NCBI GenBank assembly: GCA_934317205.1
Contig: CAKREL010000001.1
Span: 1-64,000, forward strand
Direction: 5' to 3'
DNA: 64,000 bases
Source: an uncultured Eubacterium sp.
GTDB taxonomy: Bacteria > Bacillota > Clostridia > Lachnospirales > Lachnospiraceae
Shown here piece after piece: positions 1 through 9,729 of the stretch (positions are counted from its first letter, which is position 1; the number at the start of each line of letters is the position of its first letter). The notes under the pieces are model-generated. The model did no database searches, was not told the origin of the DNA, and saw nothing but the letters and a program-made list of their open reading frames with translations. The position numbers and the translations under genes are program-made.

Positions 1-2
1 CA

Positions 3-821
3 AAATATTTATCCAGACCATTAGAAGAACTGACAGAAGAAATCCAGTCTATGGATGAAACAAACATTCAGGCAACAGTCCACAGCAACCGTGAGGATGA
101 GATGGGAATCCTGATCAACAGTTATAATCATATGATGCAGCGGATTCAGGAACTGATCAGGGAAAATTATGAAACGCAGATTGCCCGGAAGGAATTTGAA
201 ATGAAAGCACTGCAGGCTCAGATTAATCCGCATTTCCTGTATAATTCCCTGTCGATGATCAACTGGAAAGCGATTGAGGCCGGAGAAGAGGAAATCAGTC
301 AGGTGACGCTTGCACTTTCTGCATTTTACCGGACAACTTTAAATAAAGGAAGAACCTGGATCAGCCTGCGGCTGGCACTTCAGAACATTCAGGCTTATGT
401 ACAGCTGCAACTCTGGATGCATGATAATGATTTTAAAGTGCATTATGATGTAGATGAAAAATTGCTGGATTATGAACTTCCGTCACTTATTTTCCAGCCA
501 TTTGTAGAAAATGCGTTAGAGCATGGCCTTGATATTAAGGAGGATCCGGATCATCAGATCTGGTTCCGTATCTGGGAGGAGACAGATTCCGGGGTGATTT
601 ATGTCAGCATCCGTGACAATGGCGTTGGGATGGATGCAGATACGCATGCACATGTTCTGGAATATCATGCTTCGGGATATGGTGTCAAAAACGTAAACGA
701 CAGAATGAAACTGAGCTTCGGGGAAGCTTATGCCATTCAGATCAAAAGCGAACTGGGAAAAGGTACTGAGGTGTTATTGCATTTTCCAAAGGTACAGAAG
801 GGAGAGGACAATGAGTCATAG
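3..821 (+). CDS. Sensor histidine kinase, YesM/LytS type (5' end outside window)
   Basis: Only the cytoplasmic half is visible, about 272 residues; the reading frame is open to the window edge. It starts in a HAMP-like linker (SRPLEELTEEI). The phospho-acceptor segment of the His_kinase family follows (QINPHFLYNSL, with the His in NPHF), then an HATPase domain with the N box (PFVENALEHG) and the G box (DNGVGM). Members of this family phosphorylate AraC-type YesN regulators that control sugar ABC transporters. The next gene starts inside the last codons of this one (11-nt overlap), so the two are translationally coupled. A YesN partner is expected upstream, outside the window. The kinase assignment is firm; the sugar ligand is unknown. 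Confidence 0.9.
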   Translation, partial: KYLSRPLEELTEEIQSMDETNIQATVHSNREDEMGILINSYNHMMQRIQELIRENYETQIARKEFEMKALQAQINPHFLYNSLSMINWKAIEAGEEEISQVTLALSAFYRTTLNKGRTWISLRLALQNIQAYVQLQLWMHDNDFKVHYDVDEKLLDYELPSLIFQPFVENALEHGLDIKEDPDHQIWFRIWEETDSGVIYVSIRDNGVGMDADTHAHVLEYHASGYGVKNVNDRMKLSFGEAYAIQIKSELGKGTEVLLHFPKVQKGEDNES

Positions 822-2454
822 CAAAAGAAGAGCACAGGCTATTGTCATCGGAATGATGTGTGTACTTCTCGGTGTGGCATCATTTGAAATTAACCGTGAT
901 GTGGCAAAACAGAAAGCGGATGAAAAGGCAGCCACCTCCTGGGAGAAAGCGGAGAAATCACCACTGATACCCTATCCGGAGACAGTGACCTATACACTGG
1001 CAAAAATGACTGCTTCTGGTAATTCCGGTATGCCGGATGGCGATACTTATGAGGATAATGCTTATACACGATATTTGAAAAAAACACTTAATGTACAAAA
1101 TGAAGACGTCATGGAAGTGTCAGGGGATGAAAATTATTATCTGTATATCCAGCGGATGATTGCTGAAAATACTCTGCCGGATGTGATGCTGGTATCTGGC
1201 CCGGAGGATGTAGAAAAACTGGCAGAGTATGGCATGATTGAAGATTTATCAGATGCTTATCAGGAGGCAACTTCCAGTATGATCAAATCCATGTACAGCA
1301 GTTATGGAAAAGAATTACTGGAATCTGTGACCATTGATGGAAAATTGATGGCACTTCCTTCCACGCAGGTTTATTATGGATGCAATTTGTTCTGGGTGAG
1401 GGAAGACTGGCGGAAAGAACTGGGACTTCCGGAACCTTCGACGCTTGCTGATGTGGAGCAGATCATCCAGGCATTCCGGGAAAATGATCCGGGAGGAAAT
1501 GGAAATATCGGATTGCCATGTATGGCGACACTCTATGGGGACGGTTCTTCGAATTTCTCTGTGGATCCTGTTTTTTCCGTATTTCATGCCTATCCGGGGA
1601 TATGGCTGCAGGATAGTGATGACGGTTATGTCTATGGATCATTAACGGAAGAGACCAGGCAGGCACTGGAATATCTTCATGGATGGTATGAAAATGGTAT
1701 TCTGGATCAGGATTATATGATGCGGACACCGGGAGAAATCGGAGAACTGATACGTGATAACCGCTGTGGAGCCTTTTTTGGCTGGTGGTGGGCACCGAAT
1801 AATCCGCTGATAGAAGCTGTGGAGGCAAATCCGGAGGCAGAGTGGAAACCATATGTGATCACGGATGAGCATGGAGAAGTTCATTCTTACATATATGGAA
1901 AAACATCTCCCTGTATCGTGGTGCGAAAAGGATATGAGCATCCGGAGATCGTCATGAAGATTATGACAGCACTTTTTGACAATGCACGATACCGTCACGA
2001 TGGAAGTGAAGAAATTGATCTGTACCAGAAACGCGGGGTGGATATCACGGCACGTCCGCTTGTGGCAAACTGTGATTTCAGCAATGCTGTGTTTACAACC
2101 ACAGACCATATCTGGCTGGCCTTGCATTATCCGCGTCAGACAGATTCCATGAATTCCCTGGAATCAGCTTATTATGACGGTTGCCGCAGATTTCTTGATG
2201 GAGACAGGGATCCTGTTTACTGGGCTGCTTATGCTTCACGGATCCAGGCAGTACGGCTGATTGAAGAGGCAGATGTGTCTTATGTCAATAAAGACTATGT
2301 ACCGTATTCGCATCGGGAGTTACCCCAGGATATGACAGATATGGAGACACTGGCTTTTATGAAGATCATTACAGGAGAAGAACCAATATCCTATTTTGAT
2401 ATTTTTACAGAATCGTGGAAAAAGAACATGATTCTTGAAAATCTTTTGTATTAA
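811..2454 (+). CDS. LplA-like extracellular solute-binding protein, membrane anchored
   Basis: 547 residues. An N-terminal hydrophobic segment at about residues 10-25 has no clear lipobox, so it is probably a signal anchor rather than a lipoprotein signal. The rest has the family 1 sugar-binding look, with YLYIQRMIAENTLPDVML, aromatic-rich patches (FFGWWWAPNN) and a long C-terminal helical part, closest in feel to LplA/YtcQ proteins. The start at 811 is chosen because it follows GGGAGAGGAC, and it overlaps the kinase stop. Location directly behind a YesM-type kinase suggests either a binding protein for the regulated transporter or a ligand-sensing partner of the kinase. The substrate is unknown. 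Confidence 0.75.
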   Translation: MSHSKRRAQAIVIGMMCVLLGVASFEINRDVAKQKADEKAATSWEKAEKSPLIPYPETVTYTLAKMTASGNSGMPDGDTYEDNAYTRYLKKTLNVQNEDVMEVSGDENYYLYIQRMIAENTLPDVMLVSGPEDVEKLAEYGMIEDLSDAYQEATSSMIKSMYSSYGKELLESVTIDGKLMALPSTQVYYGCNLFWVREDWRKELGLPEPSTLADVEQIIQAFRENDPGGNGNIGLPCMATLYGDGSSNFSVDPVFSVFHAYPGIWLQDSDDGYVYGSLTEETRQALEYLHGWYENGILDQDYMMRTPGEIGELIRDNRCGAFFGWWWAPNNPLIEAVEANPEAEWKPYVITDEHGEVHSYIYGKTSPCIVVRKGYEHPEIVMKIMTALFDNARYRHDGSEEIDLYQKRGVDITARPLVANCDFSNAVFTTTDHIWLALHYPRQTDSMNSLESAYYDGCRRFLDGDRDPVYWAAYASRIQAVRLIEEADVSYVNKDYVPYSHRELPQDMTDMETLAFMKIITGEEPISYFDIFTESWKKNMILENLLY

Positions 2455-2482
2455 TTATGACTCTCTTTCTATAAAATTATAA

Positions 2483-2508
2483 GTATCAAAGAGGTACGCA
2501 CTTGATAC
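2483..2508. promoter_or_regulatory. Inverted repeat upstream of the sugar ABC operon
   Basis: GTATCAA and TTGATAC are separated by 12 nt in the 83-nt gap before the binding-protein gene. It could be an operator or a weak hairpin. No good -35/-10 pair was found close by. Confidence 0.35.
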
Positions 2509-2537
2509 GATAATGAAAAAGAAAGAGGGTATTTTTT

Positions 2538-3905
2538 ATGAAAATGAAAAAGTTTTTGGCAGTGTGTCTGTCCGCATTGACAGTAACCGGTATGTTAGCA
2601 GGCTGCGGTGGAGCGAAAGGCGGAGATACTTCTTCCGCAGGAGCTGAGAAAGCAGGAAGCAGTGCAGAAGGCTCTGTATATTACCTGAATTTCAAACCGG
2701 AGATTGCAGATCAGTGGGAAGAAATTGCAGCAAAATATACTGAGGAGACAGGTGTTCCGGTAAAAGTAAAGACAGCAGCATCTAATCAGTATGAGCAGAC
2801 ACTGAAATCAGAGATGGCTAAAAGTGATGCTCCTACTTTATTCCAGATTAACGGACCGGTTGGATATCAGTCCTGGAAAGAGTATTGTGCAGATCTGAAG
2901 GATACCGATTTTTACAATATGCTGGTAGATAAAGACCTTGCGATCACAGAAGGGGATGGCGTATATGGCATTCCGTTTGCAGAAGAAGGATACGGCATTA
3001 TCTATAATAAAGAAATCATGGATAAGTATTTTGCACTTCCGGGCGCAAAAGCAACATCCATGGATGACATCAAAAACTTTGACACATTAAAGGCAGTTGT
3101 AGAAGATATGACAGCGCACAAAGATGATCTTGGTATTGATGGTGTATTTGCTTCCACATCCTTTGCACCAGGTGAAGACTGGAGATGGCAGACACATCTG
3201 ATGAATCTTCCGATTTACTATGAGTACAAAGATGCAGATGTAAAAGATGAGGATGAGATTACTTTCAAATATAATGAGAACTTTAAAAACATTTTCGACC
3301 TGTATCTGAACAACTCAACAGTTGAGCCTACAATGGTTGGTTCCAAGACAGTAGATGATTCTATGTCAGAGTTTGCATTAGGAAAAGCTGCTATGGTTCA
3401 GAATGGTAACTGGGCATGGTCTCAGATCAGCAAAGTAAGTGGTAACGTAGTAAAAGAAGAGAACGTGAAATTTATGCCGATCTATACAGGTGTAGAAGGC
3501 GAAGAGACACAGGGACTGTGCATCGGTACAGAAAACTACATGTGTGTAAACAGCAATGCATCTGAGGCAGATCAGAAAGCATCTCTGGATTTCCTGAAAT
3601 GGGTGTTCAGTTCTAATGAAGGAAAAGAGATGGTAACAAATGATCTTCAGTTTATCACACCGTTCAGCACATTTGGCGATGATGAGATTTCTTCCGACCC
3701 GTTAGCACAGGAAGTAGTAAGATACATGAAAGATGATTCCCTTACAACTGTACCGTGGAACTTTACAACATTCCCAAGCCAGACATTCAAAGATGATTAT
3801 GGCGCATCTCTTCTTGAGTATGCAAATGGCAATAAAGAATGGGATGCTGTAGTATCAGATACAGTAGATGAGTGGGCATCTGAGAAAGAAGCAACAGCTG
3901 AGTAG
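2538..3905 (+). CDS. Sugar ABC transporter substrate-binding lipoprotein (MsmE/MalE-like)
   Basis: 455 residues. The lipoprotein signal is clear: a KMKK start, a hydrophobic core, and lipobox LAGC with Cys23 as the lipidated residue, followed by a Gly/Ser/Ala-rich tether. The mature part is a family 1 binding protein (DAPTLFQINGPVGYQ, YGIPFAEEGYGIIYNKEIM, ALGKAAMVQNGNWAW). It delivers an oligosaccharide to the two permeases encoded after it. The 4-alpha-glucanotransferase gene at the end of the operon points to maltodextrin or another alpha-glucoside. The operon has no ATPase gene, as is normal when a shared MsmK-type ATPase is encoded elsewhere. A hairpin after this gene may raise its expression over the permeases. 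Confidence 0.92.
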   Translation: MKMKKFLAVCLSALTVTGMLAGCGGAKGGDTSSAGAEKAGSSAEGSVYYLNFKPEIADQWEEIAAKYTEETGVPVKVKTAASNQYEQTLKSEMAKSDAPTLFQINGPVGYQSWKEYCADLKDTDFYNMLVDKDLAITEGDGVYGIPFAEEGYGIIYNKEIMDKYFALPGAKATSMDDIKNFDTLKAVVEDMTAHKDDLGIDGVFASTSFAPGEDWRWQTHLMNLPIYYEYKDADVKDEDEITFKYNENFKNIFDLYLNNSTVEPTMVGSKTVDDSMSEFALGKAAMVQNGNWAWSQISKVSGNVVKEENVKFMPIYTGVEGEETQGLCIGTENYMCVNSNASEADQKASLDFLKWVFSSNEGKEMVTNDLQFITPFSTFGDDEISSDPLAQEVVRYMKDDSLTTVPWNFTTFPSQTFKDDYGASLLEYANGNKEWDAVVSDTVDEWASEKEATAE

Positions 3906-3932
3906 TGTAGTACATAGAATTCTCAAAGGGCA

Positions 3933-3955
3933 GGAGGCGGTCATCGGTCGCCTCC
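3933..3955 (+). terminator. Intercistronic hairpin after the binding-protein gene
   Basis: GGAGGCG and CGCCTCC pair across a 9-nt loop, followed by TCTTCTGCTTT rather than a clean T-run. This is a usual place for a partial terminator or mRNA-stabilising stem that lets the binding protein be made in excess over the permeases. Confidence 0.6.
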
Positions 3956-4003
3956 TCTTCTGCTTTAGGAAGAAAAACATTGTATCCGTAGGGAGGGAGA
4001 TTT

Positions 4004-4846
4004 ATGCAAAAGACATATAAAAAATATTTTGCTCTTTTTGTATTACCTACATTAATTGCATTTACCCTGTTTTTCATCATTCCATTTATTATGGGAATCG
4101 TGCTTTCATTCTGTAAATTTACGACAGTTACAAATGCACACTGGGTTGGAATTGCAAACTATGTAAAGGCATTTTCAAACAAAGATTTTATTAATGCACT
4201 GTTATTTACCGTGAAATTTACGGTTGTGTCTGTAATTACAATTAATGTAATTTCTTTTGCCCTGGCATATGGACTGACACGGGGATTAAAAGGAACCAAT
4301 ATTTTTCGAACCATTTTCTTTATGCCAAACCTTATCGGAGGAATTGTACTTGGCTATATCTGGCAATTGCTGATTAACGGCGTGCTGGCACATTTTAACG
4401 TAACGATCACAGCAGACCCGAAATATGGTTTCTGGGGCATGGTCATTCTGACAAACTGGCAGCTGATTGGTTATATGATGATCATTTACATTGCCGGTAT
4501 TCAAAATATACCGACAGAATTGATTGAGGCAGCTGAAATTGATGGTGCCAATAAATTCCAGACATTGTACAAGATTATCATTCCGATGACAATGCCATCT
4601 GTTACAATCTGTCTGTTCCTGACACTTACGAACTGCTTCAAACTGTTCGATCAGAACCTGGCATTAACAGCAGGCGGACCGGCAAAGAAGACCGCAATGC
4701 TGGCATACGATATTTATACGACATTCTACAACAGGAACGGCTGGGAAGGTGTCGGTCAGGCAAAAGCGGTTATTTTCTTTATTATCGTAGCAGCAATCTC
4801 ACTGACACAGTTATACTTTACAAGACGTAAGGAGGTTGAGAACTAA
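4004..4846 (+). CDS. Sugar ABC transporter permease (MalF/MsmF-like)
   Basis: 280 residues with about six membrane segments. The cytoplasmic EAA loop (LIEAAEIDGANKFQTLYK) that docks the ATPase is present near residue 175. It is preceded by a strong site (AGGGAGGGAG). It ends in a TAATG overlap with the second permease gene, so the two subunits are made in equal amounts. It forms the membrane channel together with that second permease and takes substrate from the MsmE-like lipoprotein. Confidence 0.92.
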   Translation: MQKTYKKYFALFVLPTLIAFTLFFIIPFIMGIVLSFCKFTTVTNAHWVGIANYVKAFSNKDFINALLFTVKFTVVSVITINVISFALAYGLTRGLKGTNIFRTIFFMPNLIGGIVLGYIWQLLINGVLAHFNVTITADPKYGFWGMVILTNWQLIGYMMIIYIAGIQNIPTELIEAAEIDGANKFQTLYKIIIPMTMPSVTICLFLTLTNCFKLFDQNLALTAGGPAKKTAMLAYDIYTTFYNRNGWEGVGQAKAVIFFIIVAAISLTQLYFTRRKEVEN

Positions 4847-5724
4847 TGCTGAAAAAGAGAAAACAAAACAAAAATGAGATCATTGAAAATCCGGCAGTAT
4901 CAAAAGGTACCGGTATTGTGATCACGATTGTGATGACACTTTTAGCTGTGGCTTTCCTGTTCCCGATTTTCCTTGTATTGATGAATTCTTTTAAAAATAA
5001 ACTCTATATCAGTGATGCACCGTTCGCATTGCCAAATTCGGACACTTTTTCAGGCATGTACAATTATGTGAATGGTATTCAGAAAACAGGACTGCTGGTA
5101 GCAGCCGGAAGATCTGCTTTTATTACCATCTGCTCTGTAATTGTGATTGTGCTTCTGACTTCCATGGCCGCATGGTGGATTACAAGAGTTACATGCAAAT
5201 TATCCACAGTATTGTATTATCTGTTTGTATTTGCAATGATCGTTCCATTCCAGATGGTTATGTTTACACTGTCTAAAGTGACAGATTTTCTTCACCTTGG
5301 CAATATGTTTGGTATCATACCGGTTTACCTGGGATTTGGTGCCGGGTTGTCGCTGTTTATGTTTTGTGGATTTATCAAGGCGATTCCAATTTCCCTGGAA
5401 GAAGCAGCAATGATCGATGGTTGTACACCGGTTCAGACTTATTTTAAAGTAATAGTCCCAATGCTCCGTCCAACCATGATCACAGTTGCAATCTTAAATG
5501 CAATGTGGATCTGGAACGACTACCTGCTTCCGACGCTGGTACTTGACAGTGAAAAGCCGACCATTCCAATGGCAGTTCAGTATCTGCGCGGTGGCTATGG
5601 ATCCATTGATATGGGCGCAATGATGGCAATGCTTGTACTTGCAATTTTACCGATCATTGTATTTTATCTGACCTGTCAGAAATATATTATCAAAGGCGTA
5701 GCTGCAGGAGCAGTCAAAGGTTAA
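4846..5724 (+). CDS. Sugar ABC transporter permease (MalG/MsmG-like)
   Basis: 292 residues, six predicted membrane segments, and an EAA loop (LEEAAMIDGCTPVQTYFK) near residue 185. It is the second channel subunit of the alpha-glucoside importer. Its ATG shares one base with the stop of the first permease gene, and GGAGG lies just inside the end of that gene. A hairpin terminator follows, before the glucanotransferase gene. Confidence 0.92.
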   Translation: MLKKRKQNKNEIIENPAVSKGTGIVITIVMTLLAVAFLFPIFLVLMNSFKNKLYISDAPFALPNSDTFSGMYNYVNGIQKTGLLVAAGRSAFITICSVIVIVLLTSMAAWWITRVTCKLSTVLYYLFVFAMIVPFQMVMFTLSKVTDFLHLGNMFGIIPVYLGFGAGLSLFMFCGFIKAIPISLEEAAMIDGCTPVQTYFKVIVPMLRPTMITVAILNAMWIWNDYLLPTLVLDSEKPTIPMAVQYLRGGYGSIDMGAMMAMLVLAILPIIVFYLTCQKYIIKGVAAGAVKG

Positions 5725-5733
5725 CAAACGCTC

Positions 5734-5777
5734 AAAAGTCCTTTTTGTTACAGCAGTGCAGCAAAAAGGACTTTTTA
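5734..5777 (+). terminator. Rho-independent terminator after the permease genes
   Basis: AAAAGTCCTTTTTG and CAAAAAGGACTTTTT pair around an 11-13 nt loop and end in a T-run. It lies between the second permease gene and malQ and may be partial, so malQ could be read through or driven separately. Confidence 0.75.
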
Positions 5778-5813
5778 TAAGTATAAATGTTGTAGAACGT
5801 GAGGATATAAATT

Positions 5814-7292
5814 ATGAGAACAAGTGGAATTCTGATGCCGGTATTTTCTCTTCCATCCAAATATGGAATAGGATGCTTTTCAAAAGAGGCTTATCAATTT
5901 GTAGATTTTTTAAAAGAGTCAGGTCAAAAAAACTGGCAGGTGCTGCCTCTTGGACAGACGAGCTATGGGGATTCCCCGTATCAGTCTTTTTCATCTTTTG
6001 CCGGAAATCCGTATTTTATCGATCTGGAGCAGCTTGTGGAGCAGCAGCTTTTGACGAAAGAGGAGTGTGACAGTTTTGATTTTGGAAAGAATCCGGAATC
6101 CATTGATTATGCAAAGCTTTATAAGAACCGATATAAAATTTTACGTATGGCCTGCAATCGTTTTCTGAAGCAGCCGTCAGATGATTTTTTTGCTTTTTGT
6201 CAGGAAAATGACTGGTGGCTTGGAAATTATGCATTGTTTATGGTAATAAAAAATATGCATAAAGGAGCAAGCTGGCTTCAATGGGAAGAAAAATATAAGA
6301 GACGCGATTTTGCAGCTCTGGATCAGGTATGGCATGGGCAGCATGATGAAATACAGTTTTATCGGTTTCAGCAGTATATGTTTTTCTGTCAATGGAAAAA
6401 ACTGCATGCGTATGCGGCACAGGCGGGCATTCAGATTATCGGGGACATTCCGATTTATGTGGCACTGGACAGTGCAGATGCCTGGGCAGAACCGCAGCTG
6501 TTTCAATTTGATGAGGAACTGAAGCCTGCCGCTGTGGCGGGATGCCCGCCGGACGCATTTTCCGCGACCGGACAGTTATGGGGCAATCCGCTGTATCGCT
6601 GGGAGTATCACCGCCAGACCGGTTATGCGTGGTGGATTCGTAGAATCGCACAGTGTCTGAAATTATATGACTGTGTCCGTATTGATCATTTCCGCGGATT
6701 TGACGAATATTACAGTATTCCGGCGGGGGATGAAACGGCAGAACACGGACACTGGGAGCCGGGGCCGGGCATGAGTCTGATGCAGGTTTTAAAAGATGCA
6801 CTGGGCGATGTAAATGTAATTGCAGAAGACCTTGGATTTTTAACTGACGGTGTACGCCGGCTATTGCATGATTCCGGTTTCCCGGGAATGAAAGTGATTC
6901 AGTTTGCTTTTGACTCTAGGGAAGAGAGTGATTATCTCCCACATAATTACGAGAAAAACTGTGTAGTGTATACAGGAACACATGATAATGATACCCTTTG
7001 CGGCTGGTATAAAGTTTTAGATCCGGAAGATCTGAAATTATCGCAGAAATATATGAATAATGCAAATACACCAAAGAGGCAAATTCACTGGGATTTTATT
7101 CGTCTGGCACTGGCGAGTGTGGCAGACTTGTGCATTATCCCATTGCAGGATTACCTTGGACTTGGAAGTGAGGCAAGGATCAATACACCATCTACGCTCG
7201 GAAATAACTGGCGTTGGAGAATGAAATCCGGATGCCTGACAGAAGATCTTGCGGAGCAGATCAAAGAGATGACAAAATTATATGGACGATAA
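5814..7292 (+). CDS. malQ: 4-alpha-glucanotransferase (amylomaltase)
   Basis: 492 residues, the usual length for GH77. It moves alpha-1,4-glucan segments between maltodextrins and releases glucose, in the cytoplasm. The catalytic signatures are all present: RIDHFRGF with the nucleophile Asp at about 291, IAEDLG with the acid/base Glu at about 338, and GTHDND with the third Asp at about 391. The N-terminal SPYQSFSSFAGNPYFIDLE stretch is typical of the family. The position behind the sugar ABC permeases makes maltodextrin the likely imported substrate. The start has a modest site (GTGAGGATAT). Confidence 0.95.
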   Translation: MRTSGILMPVFSLPSKYGIGCFSKEAYQFVDFLKESGQKNWQVLPLGQTSYGDSPYQSFSSFAGNPYFIDLEQLVEQQLLTKEECDSFDFGKNPESIDYAKLYKNRYKILRMACNRFLKQPSDDFFAFCQENDWWLGNYALFMVIKNMHKGASWLQWEEKYKRRDFAALDQVWHGQHDEIQFYRFQQYMFFCQWKKLHAYAAQAGIQIIGDIPIYVALDSADAWAEPQLFQFDEELKPAAVAGCPPDAFSATGQLWGNPLYRWEYHRQTGYAWWIRRIAQCLKLYDCVRIDHFRGFDEYYSIPAGDETAEHGHWEPGPGMSLMQVLKDALGDVNVIAEDLGFLTDGVRRLLHDSGFPGMKVIQFAFDSREESDYLPHNYEKNCVVYTGTHDNDTLCGWYKVLDPEDLKLSQKYMNNANTPKRQIHWDFIRLALASVADLCIIPLQDYLGLGSEARINTPSTLGNNWRWRMKSGCLTEDLAEQIKEMTKLYGR

Positions 7293-7293
7293 G

Positions 7294-7319
7294 AAACTGC
7301 CCTTCGGGGCAGTTTTTTG
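7294..7319 (+). terminator. Rho-independent terminator after malQ
   Basis: ACTGCCC, a TTCG tetraloop, GGGCAGT, then six T. A textbook terminator. Confidence 0.9.
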
Positions 7320-7352
7320 TCTGTTGTTTATAAAACTTTTACGAATGCAGAA

Positions 7353-7381
7353 TGTAAATCATATAAGGAACGTGTTATAAT
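7353..7381 (+). promoter_or_regulatory. Probable promoter of the two-component operon
   Basis: An extended -10 (TGTTATAAT, ending at 7381) lies 38 nt before the kinase ATG. The -35 hexamer at 17-nt spacing (TGTAAA) is weak, as is common with extended -10 promoters. Confidence 0.5.
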
Positions 7382-7419
7382 GTGGAATATAGAAAAATAC
7401 AATATTTTTGGAGATGCCT

Positions 7420-8925
7420 ATGAAACTAAAGACACGTTTGATCGTCGCATTCTGCATTATCATTATTTTGCCAATTGGTCTGGCAGGAGCAGCCATTTTG
7501 GGTCTGTATCATATTCAGACGAAAGCCATCCAGAAGAATTATGGCCTGGAAGCATCGGATACGCAGGGTGTATTATCGAATTCTCTGCAATTGATGAGCA
7601 GGTATACGAAATCAGAATATGATGAAATCTGCAATCTGGCCAAGACAGATCCGGAGAAACTGGAATCAAAAGATTATCTGACAAAAGTGAATAAGAAATT
7701 ACAGGAGAAAAGTTCCTACCTGATTTTTTGCAAAAATGGCGTTATGATATATAACGGATATCAAGGTGATTCTGTGATCAGTGATGAACAGTGGGAAGAA
7801 GAATTACCGGCATATGGTGAGGGGGATAAGGAAACGGGAGCCGGTTATTATGTAGATAACGACGCCCAGTCTCTGCTCAAGCAGATTGATTTTGAATGCA
7901 ATAATAATGATAAATGCAGTGTTTATATTATTACATCCTCAGAAAGTATTCAACCGGAGATCAAGCGGTTAATGATTGATATTGGAGTATCCCTCCTGCT
8001 GATCCTTGCGCTGACAGCAGGCGTGATGACAATCTGGATCTACCGTGGAACGATGGTACCGATCAAAAAGCTTCAGATCGCCACGAAAAATATCAAAGAA
8101 GGAAATCTGGATTTTACCATTGATTATGATGAACAGGATGAAATGGGAGATCTGTGCCGGAACTTTGAGGAGATGCGTAAGCGTCTGAAGGAATCTACCG
8201 AAGAAAAAATGGCGGCAGAAAAGGAAAACCGTGCCCTTATCAGTAACATTGCGCATGATCTCAAAACGCCGATCACAGCTGTCAAAGGTTATTCTGAAGG
8301 TATTTTGGATGGTGTTGCTGATACACCTGAGAAGCAGGAACGTTACATCCGGACAATTTATAATAAAGCAAATGAGATGGATCGTCTGCTGAATGAACTG
8401 ACATTGTATTCCAAGATTGATACGAATCGTATACCATATAACTTTAAGAAGATCAATGTGGCAGATTATTTTAATGACTGCATTGAGGAAATCGGCCTGG
8501 ATCTTGAGACAAAGGGCATCGGACTGACATATTTTAATTATGCAGATGAGAATATTATAATTATTGCAGATCCGGAGCAGCTGATGCGTGTCGTTAATAA
8601 TATCGTTACAAATGCCATCAAATATATGGACAAAAAGAAAGGGCAGATTAATGTCCGGATTAAAGACGTAGGTGATTTCATTCAAGTTGAAATCGAGGAT
8701 AACGGAAAAGGAATTTCTTCCAGAGATCTGCCATATATTTTTGACAGGTTTTACCGTACAGATTCATCGAGAAATTCTTCCACCGGAGGAAGCGGTATTG
8801 GTCTGTCTATCGTAAAGAAGATCATTGAAGACCACGGTGGAAAAATCTGGGCGACAAGTAAAGAAAAGACGGGTACGACGATGTACTTTGTCATTCGAAA
8901 ATATCAGGAGGTACCAAATGAGTAA
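7420..8925 (+). CDS. Two-component sensor histidine kinase
   Basis: 501 residues. A first membrane helix at about 7-30, an extracellular sensor region to about 188, a second helix at about 190-210, and a HAMP domain are followed by HisKA with phospho-acceptor His279 (IAHDLKTPITA). The HATPase domain shows the N box (NIVTNAIKYM), DNGKGI and GGSGIGLSIV. The ATG at 7420 is chosen over an upstream TTG because GGAG sits six bases ahead of it. It overlaps the response-regulator gene by 8 nt. The signal is unknown. Confidence 0.92.
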   Translation: MKLKTRLIVAFCIIIILPIGLAGAAILGLYHIQTKAIQKNYGLEASDTQGVLSNSLQLMSRYTKSEYDEICNLAKTDPEKLESKDYLTKVNKKLQEKSSYLIFCKNGVMIYNGYQGDSVISDEQWEEELPAYGEGDKETGAGYYVDNDAQSLLKQIDFECNNNDKCSVYIITSSESIQPEIKRLMIDIGVSLLLILALTAGVMTIWIYRGTMVPIKKLQIATKNIKEGNLDFTIDYDEQDEMGDLCRNFEEMRKRLKESTEEKMAAEKENRALISNIAHDLKTPITAVKGYSEGILDGVADTPEKQERYIRTIYNKANEMDRLLNELTLYSKIDTNRIPYNFKKINVADYFNDCIEEIGLDLETKGIGLTYFNYADENIIIIADPEQLMRVVNNIVTNAIKYMDKKKGQINVRIKDVGDFIQVEIEDNGKGISSRDLPYIFDRFYRTDSSRNSSTGGSGIGLSIVKKIIEDHGGKIWATSKEKTGTTMYFVIRKYQEVPNE

Positions 8926-9607
8926 GATTTTAATCGTAGAAGATGAAGAGGCAATTGCAGATCTGGAGAAAGATTATCTGGAATTGAGTGGATTTGATGT
9001 GGAGATAGAAAATGACGGAACAAGTGGTCTGGAGCGTGCATTAAACCAGGAATTTGACATGTTTATCCTGGATCTGATGCTGCCTGGCACAGATGGTTTT
9101 GAAATCTGTAAAAAGATCCGTGAAAAGAAAAATACACCGATTTTGATGGTTTCTGCGAAAAAAGATGATATTGACAAAATTCGTGGGCTTGGACTGGGGG
9201 CAGATGATTATATTACAAAGCCATTTTCCCCAAGCGAATTGGTAGCACGTGTAAAAGCGCATCTGGCTCGTTATGAGCGCCTGATCGGAAGCACTGCACA
9301 GAAAAATGATATCATTGAAATCCGCGGTATCCGCATTGACAAGACAGCCCGCCGTGTATGGGTAAATGATGAAGAAAAGCAGTTTACAACGAAAGAATTT
9401 GATCTGCTGACATTTCTGGCGGAGAATCCGAACCATGTATTTACAAAAGATGAGCTGTTTTCAAAAATCTGGGATATGGAGTCTATCGGTGACATTGCAA
9501 CTGTAACAGTTCATATCAAGAAGATTCGTGAAAAAATTGAGTTCAATACCGCAAAACCGCAATATATAGAAACAATTTGGGGTGTGGGATACAGATTCAA
9601 GCTGTAG
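8918..9607 (+). CDS. OmpR-family response regulator
   Basis: 229 residues. Receiver domain with the acidic pocket (VEDEE), phospho-acceptor Asp52 (FILDLMLPGTDG) and Lys in TKPFSP. A winged-helix DNA-binding domain follows (TTKEFDLLTFLAENPNHVF, then VTVHIKKIREKI and GVGYRFKL). It is the partner of the kinase encoded just before it, and AGGAGGT precedes its ATG. Its targets cannot be seen from the sequence. Confidence 0.94.
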   Translation: MSKILIVEDEEAIADLEKDYLELSGFDVEIENDGTSGLERALNQEFDMFILDLMLPGTDGFEICKKIREKKNTPILMVSAKKDDIDKIRGLGLGADDYITKPFSPSELVARVKAHLARYERLIGSTAQKNDIIEIRGIRIDKTARRVWVNDEEKQFTTKEFDLLTFLAENPNHVFTKDELFSKIWDMESIGDIATVTVHIKKIREKIEFNTAKPQYIETIWGVGYRFKL

Positions 9608-9654
9608 AGCAACAAAAGTGCCATAACGTTCAAAAAACACAATTGCATATCATA

Positions 9655-9702
9655 AAGGCGGGCAGATTTACGGGAAAATACGTAAATCCTGCCTGCCTTA
9701 TT
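9655..9702 (+). terminator. Rho-independent terminator after the two-component operon
   Basis: A long stem: AAGGCGGGCA plus GATTTACG pairs with CGTAAATC plus TGCCTGCCTT across GGAAAATA, with a small bulge, then TATTTG. The tail is weak in T. Confidence 0.65.
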
Positions 9703-9729
9703 TGTGAAAGAGATGAGGTTTTATGTAAT

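Noticed and set aside
1463-2127. Minus-strand open frames opposite the LplA-like gene
   Set aside because: Cys/His/Ser-rich translations without ribosome sites, antisense to a clear family member; shadows.
7969-8685. 238-codon minus-strand frame opposite the histidine kinase
   Set aside because: Ile/Cys/Phe-rich shadow of the kinase gene; no start site and no family resemblance.
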